DNA from: Bacillota bacterium
GTDB taxonomy: Bacteria > Bacillota > Clostridia > Peptostreptococcales > Anaerovoracaceae
DNA: 10,852 bases
NCBI GenBank assembly: GCA_017515765.1
Contig: JAFWFF010000270.1
Span: 1 to 10,852 of the forward strand
Reading direction: 5' to 3'
The notes under the pieces were generated by a model, which searched no databases, was not told where the DNA came from, and saw only the letters and a list, made by a program, of their open reading frames with translations. Positions 6,006 to 10,852 of this stretch are shown piece after piece. The translations under genes were made by a program, and so were the position numbers. Each line of letters opens with the position of its first letter. The first letter of the stretch is position 1.

Positions 6006-6644
6006 TCAGGATAATTCCGAGGCGTCCTTCGGCATCACGTTCACCTTTACAGAATCCGCCGTTATCCTGATCATCTTCGGCTTCTGTGCCTTGCTGAGGT
6101 TCTCCTCGTATTCCGCCTCTATCTCCGCGATCCTGCGGCCGCACTCTTCCCTGATGGCTTCAAGCTCGGCGTTCCACTTCTCCTCAAAGGATCCGAGGTC
6201 TATGCGCCCCTTTGACGCGGCGTCCTTCTCGTATTCGGCGATCCTGTTCTCGGCGTCCGCGAGCCTTCCTGCGTAGGAGGACAGCTTCTCCGCGCTCTCG
6301 GTCATCGCAGTCTCGTACTCCGCGAGTTTTGCCTGATATTTGGCCATTTTGCGGGATGCCTCGTGGATCCAGGCCGCGGCTTCCGCGAGGCGCTTGTCGG
6401 ACTGTTCGACCTTTGCCTTCGCCTCGGAAAGCTCCTTCTCGGTCCCCGCGAGCTTTTCCTCAAAGCCCTTCAACATGTCCTCGTCGGCAGCGCTGCTGCG
6501 TTCCTTCATCTCCTCGGCTTCGCGCTGGAAGAGCTCAATGAGCTCCCTGATCTTATAAAGGACGTCCGTCTGGTCGACTCCGCCGAAGGCGGTCTTCTTA
6601 AACTCCAGATTGCGTATGTATTCCTCTATCGAATTGAATGACAT
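6006..6644 (-). CDS. Coiled-coil protein, DivIVA-like N-terminus, third gene of the par operon
   Basis: A 212-residue protein of uncertain function. Residues 14-38 (LEFKKTAFGGVDQTDVLYKIREL) resemble the DivIVA N-terminal signature, where F-x-K...F/RGY-x-x-x-(D/E)V precedes a helix; in DivIVA this part binds curved membrane. Residues about 40-142 and 153-185 are charged, Ala/Glu/Lys-rich heptad-like helices predicted to form long coiled coils. The last 25 residues (KMIRITADSVKVNVMPKD) look like a short beta-rich tail. No signal peptide or membrane helix is seen. The ATG at 6644 has an ideal AAGGAGG site that contains the parB stop codon, so it is likely coupled to parB, and the operon's terminator follows. 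Being in the par operon suggests a role in chromosome anchoring or polarity, but that is inference. Gene symbol left blank because full DivIVA homology is unproven. Confidence 0.75.
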   Translation of the reverse strand: MSFNSIEEYIRNLEFKKTAFGGVDQTDVLYKIRELIELFQREAEEMKERSSAADEDMLKGFEEKLAGTEKELSEAKAKVEQSDKRLAEAAAWIHEASRKMAKYQAKLAEYETAMTESAEKLSSYAGRLADAENRIAEYEKDAASKGRIDLGSFEEKWNAELEAIREECGRRIAEIEAEYEENLSKAQKPKMIRITADSVKVNVMPKDASELS

Positions 6645-6650
6645 TTAGCC

Positions 6651-6657
6651 CCTCCTT
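6651..6657 (-). promoter_or_regulatory. Ribosome binding site of the coiled-coil gene, overlapping the parB stop
   Basis: Minus strand reads TAAGGAGG: the parB stop TAA (6658-6656) shares two bases with the Shine-Dalgarno AAGGAGG. The spacer to ATG 6644 is 6 bases. The arrangement favours re-initiation by ribosomes finishing parB. Confidence 0.8.
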
Positions 6658-7597
6658 ACGATCTGGCCGTTTTCAGCAGGTCTATCAGCCTGTTGAGTTC
6701 TTCGTCGCTGTAATACTCAACCTCTATTGTGCCGCCTCTGCCCTTGGCGACTATGGAGACTTTGGTCCCGAGGACGTTCTTCAGTTCTTCCTCGACGCTC
6801 AGGACTTCACGGCTCTTGACGCGCTTCAGCGGTTTGCGCCTCGCCGCGCCGCCCTGGGCGGCAAGTTTTTCGGCAGCTCTGACGGTCAGCCCGTCTTTGA
6901 TGATGCGCCTGGCAATTTCTTCCTGTTTGCTCCCCGGCGCCGCAAGTATCGCCCGGGCGTGTCCGGGAGTGAGCTCTCCGGATGAGACGTAGCTCTTGAT
7001 GCTGTCCGGGAGTTTGAGCAGCCTCAGCGAATTGGCGATGTACGGCCTGGACTTGCTCACGCTTCTGGAAATTTCTTCCTGTGTCATGCCGTATATGCTC
7101 GCCATCTGCTGAAGGCCCATGGCTTCCTCGATCGGGTCGAGGTCCTCGCGCTGCATGTTTTCAATGATCGCGACCAGCATGTTCTCCTCGTCGGTGAGCT
7201 CTCTCACCAGGCAGGGGACGGTTTTCAGTCCGGCTTTCCTTGCCGCGCGCCAGCGCCTCTCGCCGGCCACTATCTCATAGCCGACTCCCGAGGGCCTTAC
7301 CACCAGGGGCTGGATGACTCCGTGCTCCAGGATGGACGCGGAAAGTTCTTCGATCTTTTCGGGATCAAAGTTTTTCCTCGGCTGGTTCGCGTTCGGCTTG
7401 ATGTCGCTGATATCAACGTATCTGACGGTTTCAGCGTCATCTGCCTCAGGCGCTTTTGGTCCCGCGGGCCGCCTGCCCCGGTTCTTCCCGGGGGACGTTC
7501 CTGAGAGATCTGCGACCGGCTCTATCGGGACGTCCGGCGCGTCTGCGAACAGCGCTCCGAGGCCCCTTCCCAAGCCTCCTTTTACTTTAGATGCCAT
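6656..7597 (-). CDS. parB: Chromosome-partitioning protein ParB (Spo0J), CTP-dependent parS-binding clamp
   Basis: ParB loads at parS, slides as a CTP-gated clamp and recruits ParA and SMC to segregate the origin. The 313 residues have the standard plan. GGLGRGLGALF at 7-17 is the N-terminal segment that stimulates ParA ATPase. A long Pro/Gly/Ala linker (20-55) follows. The CTP-binding domain shows NQPRKNF at 71-77, HGVIQPLVVRP and GERRWRAARKAG at 112-123. ENMQREDLDPIEEA at 146-159 leads to the helix-turn-helix at about 170-195 (MTQEEISRSVSKSRPYIANSLRLL), then the central DNA-binding helices (GELTPGHARAIL) and a C-terminal dimerisation domain (270-310). Its ATG shares one base with the parA stop (TAATG), showing tight coupling. 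Two perfect parS sites lie just upstream of the operon. No second ParB-like gene (Noc), which in Bacillus sits between rsmG and parA, is present here. Confidence 0.97.
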   Translation of the reverse strand: MASKVKGGLGRGLGALFADAPDVPIEPVADLSGTSPGKNRGRRPAGPKAPEADDAETVRYVDISDIKPNANQPRKNFDPEKIEELSASILEHGVIQPLVVRPSGVGYEIVAGERRWRAARKAGLKTVPCLVRELTDEENMLVAIIENMQREDLDPIEEAMGLQQMASIYGMTQEEISRSVSKSRPYIANSLRLLKLPDSIKSYVSSGELTPGHARAILAAPGSKQEEIARRIIKDGLTVRAAEKLAAQGGAARRKPLKRVKSREVLSVEEELKNVLGTKVSIVAKGRGGTIEVEYYSDEELNRLIDLLKTARS

Positions 7598-8367
7598 TAC
7601 TCTTCCTCTCTCTCAAGAAATTCCTCCGCGAACTCCGTGTATGCCTCGGCGCCTCTGGATTTCGGGTCGTACTCGACGATCGGCAGGCCGTAGCTCGGCG
7701 CTTCGGCGAGCCTGATGTTCCTGGGTATGACCGTAGAATAGACCTTTGGGCCAAAGTACTTCTTGACCTCCTGGACTACCTGCGCGCTTAGATTGGTCCT
7801 GCCGTCGAACATGCTGAGGATGACGCCCTCGATCTCGATGTCCGGATTGAGGTTCTTCTTTACCAGGTCGATGGTGCTCACCAGCTGGCTCACGCCTTCC
7901 AGCGCGTAGAACTCGCACTGGATCGGGATGAGGACGCTCTCGACCGCGGTGAGTGAATTGATCGTCAAAAGACCCAGCGAAGGCGGGCAGTCGATGAAGA
8001 TATAGTCGTATTTGTTCCTGACCTTGTCGATGGCCTTTTTCAGGCGTTTCTCGCGGCCCTGGATCTGCACCAGTTCGATCTCCGCCCCTGCAAGATCAAC
8101 GCTTGCGGGGATTATGTCCAGGCCTTTGGTGCGGGTGTGCAGGATGGCCTTCCTGGTGTCGAAATCCTCTTCGATCAAAAGATCGTAGACCGTGTATTCC
8201 AGAGTTTTTTTCTTGATCCCGATGCCGCTCGTGGTATTGCCCTGCGGATCGATATCAAGTATCAGAACCTTTTTACCGAGGCGGGCGAGGCAGGCGCCGA
8301 GGTTGATGTTCGTAGTAGTCTTGCCCACTCCGCCTTTCTGGTTGAAAATCGCTATTGCTCTTCCCAC
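7597..8367 (-). CDS. parA: Chromosome-partitioning ATPase ParA (Soj)
   Basis: ParA ATPase binds the nucleoid as an ATP dimer and moves ParB-parS complexes; in Bacillus the Soj monomer also inhibits DnaA. From GTG 8367 it has 256 residues: deviant Walker A KGGVGKTT at 11-18 with signature lysine K11, switch I DIDPQGNTT at 38-46, Walker B FIDCPPS at 124-130, the family motif YALEGVSQL at 154-162 and PRNIRLAEAPSYG at 215-227. It lacks the N-terminal DNA-binding extension of plasmid ParA proteins, so it is the chromosomal type. An in-frame ATG at 8385 would add six residues, but it has no ribosome binding site, whereas GGAGGG lies 6 bases before GTG 8367 and chromosomal ParA proteins normally start just before the I(A/I)NQKGGVGK block. 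First gene of the par operon, with its own promoter. Confidence 0.97.
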   Translation of the reverse strand: MGRAIAIFNQKGGVGKTTTNINLGACLARLGKKVLILDIDPQGNTTSGIGIKKKTLEYTVYDLLIEEDFDTRKAILHTRTKGLDIIPASVDLAGAEIELVQIQGREKRLKKAIDKVRNKYDYIFIDCPPSLGLLTINSLTAVESVLIPIQCEFYALEGVSQLVSTIDLVKKNLNPDIEIEGVILSMFDGRTNLSAQVVQEVKKYFGPKVYSTVIPRNIRLAEAPSYGLPIVEYDPKSRGAEAYTEFAEEFLEREEE

Positions 8368-8373
8368 TTTAGT

Positions 8374-8379
8374 CCCTCC
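8374..8379 (-). promoter_or_regulatory. Ribosome binding site deciding the parA start (GTG)
   Basis: GGAGGG on the minus strand, 6 bases before GTG 8367-8365. It lies inside the six extra codons that would be read from ATG 8385, and that ATG is preceded only by AT-rich sequence without a Shine-Dalgarno. Confidence 0.8.
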
Positions 8380-8407
8380 GCTCATTATTGATTATTTTAC
8401 TTTTACA

Positions 8408-8416
8408 TTATACACA
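8408..8416 (+). promoter_or_regulatory. Perfect DnaA-box match overlapping the parA -10 element
   Basis: Plus strand TTATACACA matches TTATNCACA exactly and overlaps five of the six bases of the -10. Weaker same-strand matches, one mismatch each to TTWTNCACA, lie at 8482-8490 (TTTTACACG) and 8518-8526 (TTTTCCCCA). DnaA bound here would occlude RNA polymerase. Part of the match is forced by the -10 sequence itself. Confidence 0.4.
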
Positions 8417-8423
8417 CGCGTGT
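8414..8423. repeat. Perfect 10-bp palindrome in the parA promoter spacer
   Basis: ACACGCGTGT is self-complementary, lies between the -35 and -10 elements and touches the end of the DnaA-box match. Its position suits an operator, but no known regulator is recognised. Confidence 0.35.
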
Positions 8424-8497
8424 TTGTCTATTTCAACAGAAATATTTTCTCTTACGGCCGGCCGCGTGCTGCTTTCGCTATTTTTACACGTTTCTGC

Positions 8498-8514
8498 GCG
8501 AAAAAATTTTTCGC
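8498..8514. repeat. A/T-tract inverted repeat upstream of the par operon
   Basis: GCGAAAAA-A-TTTTTCGC: 8-bp arms around a single base. The centre leaves no loop, so it is unlikely to work as an RNA hairpin. Phased A/T tracts of this type can bend DNA. It sits 20 bases from the parS pair. Confidence 0.4.
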
Positions 8515-8534
8515 CGGTTTTCCCCAATAAAAAA

Positions 8535-8550
8535 TGTTTCACGTGAAACA
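8535..8550. promoter_or_regulatory. parS centromere site 1
   Basis: TGTTTCACGTGAAACA is a perfect 16-bp palindrome matching the near-universal bacterial parS consensus (TGTTNCACGTGAAACA). It is the loading site for the ParB encoded about 1 kb away. Confidence 0.97.
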
Positions 8551-8562
8551 GCCGCCGTGGAT

Positions 8563-8578
8563 TGTTTCACGTGAAACA
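8563..8578. promoter_or_regulatory. parS centromere site 2
   Basis: A second identical TGTTTCACGTGAAACA, 12 bases from the first and 28 bases centre to centre. Both lie between rsmG and parA. Confidence 0.97.
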
Positions 8579-8594
8579 TTTTGATGCCTGTCTG

Positions 8595-9305
8595 TCATTT
8601 GATGGGCTTTGATGAAGGGGTGCCCGCGCGCCTCGGATACTTCCCGGACGTATGCGCCGCCTTCCCGATCACCACAAGACAATGTGCTTTTTCCGAGGAT
8701 CCCTGCACAACATATGGAATGCCGGCAGCACCTCCGCCAAGCAGCCTTATCGCCTTGCCGGCGCGCTCCAGTTCCTCGCCGACCGGATAGCTCTTATACG
8801 CGCAGAAGCTTCCGCCGATCCGGACAAGCGGGATGCAATACTCCGCAAGGACCGAGAGGTCCGCAACCGCGCGTGAAACGCAGAGGTCGAACGCTTCTCT
8901 GTACTCCTTCATCCTGCCGACGTCCTCCGCCCTGCCGTGGACCGTCCTGACGTTCGTGATCCCCAGTTCCTCGCAAAGCTCGTCGATCACCGCGAGCCGC
9001 TTGGCGAGGGAATCGATCAGCACGAATTCCTTGTCGGGGCTGCAGACCGCGAGCGGAACGCCGGGGAACCCGCCGCCCGTTCCGAGATCCGCGACACGCG
9101 AAGCGTTCTCGTAGAATGCGTGGCCGAGGGGCGCCATTGAATCTATGAAATGCCTTTCGATGAATTCCTCCGGATCGGTGATCGCGGTCAGGTTTATGAA
9201 CTTGTTCTTTTCAAGCAGCGCGTCCCTGTAGCCCAGAAGCTTCGCGGCTTTTCCCGCGGGATCTTCCACTCCCAGGGCGGCCAGCTTTTCAACCAGATCC
9301 GCCAT
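8595..9305 (-). CDS. rsmG: 16S rRNA (guanine-N7) methyltransferase RsmG (GidB)
   Basis: RsmG uses S-adenosylmethionine to methylate N7 of the guanine at E. coli position 527 in the 530 loop of 16S rRNA; its loss gives low-level streptomycin resistance. The 236 residues are full length. Visible motifs: NLTAI at 38-42, RHFIDS at 51-56, the SAM-binding loop VADLGTGGGFPGVPLA at 71-86, IDSLAKR at 97-103, HGRAED at 123-128, VSRAVADL at 143-150 and the C-terminal KYPRRAGTPSSKPI (222-235). The ATG at 9305 overlaps the mnmG stop (TGATG); a GTG one codon upstream is possible but only 2 bases from the nearest Shine-Dalgarno core, against 5 for the ATG. It forms a two-gene unit with mnmG, and the parS hairpin follows. 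Confidence 0.97.
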   Translation of the reverse strand: MADLVEKLAALGVEDPAGKAAKLLGYRDALLEKNKFINLTAITDPEEFIERHFIDSMAPLGHAFYENASRVADLGTGGGFPGVPLAVCSPDKEFVLIDSLAKRLAVIDELCEELGITNVRTVHGRAEDVGRMKEYREAFDLCVSRAVADLSVLAEYCIPLVRIGGSFCAYKSYPVGEELERAGKAIRLLGGGAAGIPYVVQGSSEKAHCLVVIGKAAHTSGKYPRRAGTPSSKPIK

Positions 9306-10852
9306 CACGATCCTTCCTTTTCTTTTTTCATCCTGCGCTGTTTCTCGAGGTATACCGTGAGGACGTTGATGTCCGCGGGTGATACACCGGAGATGCGCGA
9401 GGCCTGTCCGAGAGAGAGCGGTCTGACCGCGTCGAGCTTCTGTGACGCCTCGATGCGAAGCCCTTTGATCGCGGAGTAGTCCAGATCCGGAGACAGCGGT
9501 CTCTCCTCCATGCGGCGGAACTTCTCCACCTGCGCGGTCTGCTTGCGGATGTAGCCCTCGTATTTCACCTCGACGGAGAGCTGCTCCTTCGCGTGGAAGG
9601 GGAGCTCCGGCCGTCCGGCGTCTATCTCTTCGAGATTTTCGTAAGTGACCTCAGGTCTCCTGAGCATGTCCTCAAGCGTAATGCCCGAGACAACCGGCGC
9701 GCTGCCGATCTTCTCCAGAAAAGCGTTCGCCCTTGCCGGCTCTACGACCGTTGAAGCGAGCCTTAATCGTTCAGCCGCGACGAGTTCCTGCTTCTCGCGG
9801 AACTTCCGGTAGCGCTCCTCAGACACAAGGCCGATCTCATGGCCCTTTTCGGTGAGCCGCTGGTCGGCGTTGTCCTGCCTGAGCAAAAGCCTGTATTCCG
9901 CGCGGCTGGTCATTATCCTGTAAGGCTCGTTGGTGCCTTTGGTCACCAGGTCGTCGATCAAAACTCCTATATAAGCTTCGTTCCGCCCGAGCACGAGCGG
10001 CTCTTTTCCATAAATTTCCAGTGACGCGTTGATGCCTGCGATGAGCCCCTGCGCAGCCGCCTCCTCGTAGCCCGAACTGCCATTGAACTGCCCGGCGCAG
10101 AAAAGGCCCGGGAGAACTTTGCTCTCCAAGGACGGCTTGAGCGTGATCGGGTCGATGCAGTCGTATTCAATGGCGTAGGCCGGCCGCGTGATCACGATGT
10201 TTTCAAGGCCGGGGATGCTGTGGTAGAAATCACGCTGCACGTCCTCCGGGAGCGACGAGCTCATGCCCTGGATATACATCTCGTCCGTGTCCAGGCCCTC
10301 GGGCTCTATGAAGAGCTGGTGCCTCTTCTTGTCCGGGAAGCGCCGGATCTTATCCTCGATAGACGGGCAGTATCTGGGGCTGATACCCTCGATCTGGCCT
10401 CCGAACAGCGCGGAGCGGTGGAAGTTGTTCCTTATTATCTCATGCGTCCTGTCGCAGGTGTATGTCAGATAGCAGGATACCTGGTCCCGCTCGAGGGTCT
10501 CGTTCATGAATGAGAACGGAACCACCGGAACGTCGTCCTTCTGCTCCTCCATCACGCTGAGATCAAAGCTGTCGGCCAGCGCCCTGGCGGGTGTCCCGGT
10601 CTTGAACCTCCTGAGCTTTATGCCGTGCGCCTCCAGATCCCCGGACAGCTCGCGCGCGGGCGCGAGGCCGTTCGGGCCGCTTTCGAACGCGCTGTCGCCG
10701 ATGAAGATCTTGCCGCCGAGGAAGGTCCCGGTCGCGATGACTATCGCCTTTGCCCGGTATTCGGCATGAGTCCTGGTAACGACTCCGGAGACTCGGCCGT
10801 TTTCGGTGAGTATGCGGACCACCTCGTCCTGCTTGATGTGAAGGTTCGGCTC
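9305..10852 (-). CDS. mnmG: tRNA uridine-5-carboxymethylaminomethyl modification enzyme MnmG (GidA), 5' end cut by window edge
   Basis: MnmG works with the GTPase MnmE and uses FAD and methylene-tetrahydrofolate to modify wobble uridine 34 of certain tRNAs. The frame is open to the right edge: 515 codons are present, so about 110 N-terminal residues, including the FAD GxGxxG loop, are missing (family length about 620-630). Seen: PNLHIKQDEVVRIL at the edge, IVIATGTFLGGKIFIGD, TGTPARA, RYCPSIEDKIRRFPD (near 10350-10375, with the conserved cysteine), HQLFIEPEG, the FAD-binding GLFCAGQFNGSSGYEEAAAQGL, TSRAEYRLLLRQDNADQRLT and the C-terminal helical domain that contacts MnmE (YEGYIRKQ...LSLGQASRISGVSPADI). 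An internal GTG at 10822 is not the true start, because conserved MnmG sequence continues upstream of it. MnmE, Jag, YidC and RnpA are expected beyond the edge by synteny. Confidence 0.98.
   Translation of the reverse strand, partial: EPNLHIKQDEVVRILTENGRVSGVVTRTHAEYRAKAIVIATGTFLGGKIFIGDSAFESGPNGLAPARELSGDLEAHGIKLRRFKTGTPARALADSFDLSVMEEQKDDVPVVPFSFMNETLERDQVSCYLTYTCDRTHEIIRNNFHRSALFGGQIEGISPRYCPSIEDKIRRFPDKKRHQLFIEPEGLDTDEMYIQGMSSSLPEDVQRDFYHSIPGLENIVITRPAYAIEYDCIDPITLKPSLESKVLPGLFCAGQFNGSSGYEEAAAQGLIAGINASLEIYGKEPLVLGRNEAYIGVLIDDLVTKGTNEPYRIMTSRAEYRLLLRQDNADQRLTEKGHEIGLVSEERYRKFREKQELVAAERLRLASTVVEPARANAFLEKIGSAPVVSGITLEDMLRRPEVTYENLEEIDAGRPELPFHAKEQLSVEVKYEGYIRKQTAQVEKFRRMEERPLSPDLDYSAIKGLRIEASQKLDAVRPLSLGQASRISGVSPADINVLTVYLEKQRRMKKEKEGS

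Larger units (their letters stand above)
8407..8436 (-). promoter_or_regulatory. Sigma-A-type promoter of the parA-parB operon
   Basis: Minus strand TTGAAA (8436-8431), 18-base spacer, TATAAT (8412-8407). The -35 has one mismatch to TTGACA and the -10 is perfect. The expected start is near 8400, giving a leader of about 33 bases to the GTG. The parS pair lies about 100 bases upstream of the -35, a distance over which spreading ParB could repress the operon. Confidence 0.75.
8529..8582 (-). terminator. Likely intrinsic terminator of mnmG-rsmG, built from the two parS sites
   Basis: The two parS copies with flanking AAAA/TTTT form a perfect 20-bp inverted repeat (8531-8550 and 8563-8582) with a 12-base loop. 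Read on the minus strand, the stem begins 12 bases after the rsmG stop and is followed by T6 (8534-8529). The stem is less GC-rich than usual and each arm is itself palindromic, so efficiency is uncertain. Confidence 0.55.

Noticed and set aside
8368..8385. Six-residue N-terminal extension of ParA from ATG 8385
   Set aside because: The ATG has no ribosome binding site, and the extension's codons contain the GGAGGG that serves GTG 8367.
8498..8514. A/T-tract inverted repeat as a terminator
   Set aside because: A single-base centre cannot form an RNA loop and the would-be stem is almost all A-T; kept only as a possible DNA-bend element.
9306..9308. GTG start of rsmG one codon upstream
   Set aside because: Only 2 bases from the nearest AGGA; the ATG at 9305 has better spacing and the classic TGATG coupling.
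1..10852. Mobile elements, CRISPR arrays, tRNA or rRNA genes
   Set aside because: No transposase, integrase, regularly spaced repeats or RNA gene signatures were seen on either strand; the window is conserved core chromosome.

Overview
The window is a stretch of bacterial chromosome, roughly 55-60 % GC by eye, in which every gene lies on the minus strand. The gene content points to the phylum Bacillota (Firmicutes) and probably to a clostridial lineage: mnmG-rsmG-parA-parB, a gdpP-rplI-dnaB block, DnaD-type primosome protein, DivIC/FtsB-like protein and RNase M5. This is the conserved left arm next to oriC. By synteny the origin should lie beyond the right edge, with the replication fork moving from high to low coordinates, co-directional with transcription. 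The genus cannot be told from the sequence.

Region 1 (10852 down to 8595) holds the C-terminal five sixths of mnmG, coupled by a TGATG overlap to rsmG. Region 2 (8594-8368) is the longest non-coding gap, 227 bases. It holds two perfect parS sites that together form a terminator-like hairpin, an A/T-tract inverted repeat, a sigma-A-type promoter and a perfect DnaA-box match overlapping its -10 element. Region 3 (8367-6006) is a three-gene par operon: parA, parB and a coiled-coil protein whose N-terminus resembles DivIVA. It ends in a strong intrinsic terminator. Region 4 (5942-5838, minus direction) carries an extended -10 promoter and the leader of the next operon. Region 5 (5837 to the left edge) is the operon gdpP (c-di-AMP phosphodiesterase), rplI, dnaB, a DnaD-domain primosome protein, a divIC-like gene and rnmV, with short gaps or overlaps after rplI.

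The window therefore combines chromosome segregation (ParABS), replication restart/initiation (DnaB, DnaD-type protein), ribosome maturation (L9, RsmG, RNase M5), tRNA modification (MnmG), c-di-AMP turnover and septation.

The most unusual item is the DnaD-domain gene. Its C-terminus appears to carry the N-terminal, zinc-binding, helicase-interacting region of a DnaC/DnaI helicase loader without the AAA+ ATPase, and no loader gene follows. Other points are a GdpP with no membrane anchor, the par-operon coiled-coil protein, paired parS sites doubling as a terminator, and DnaA-box-like sites at both internal promoters. No tRNA, rRNA, CRISPR, insertion sequence or prophage was seen.
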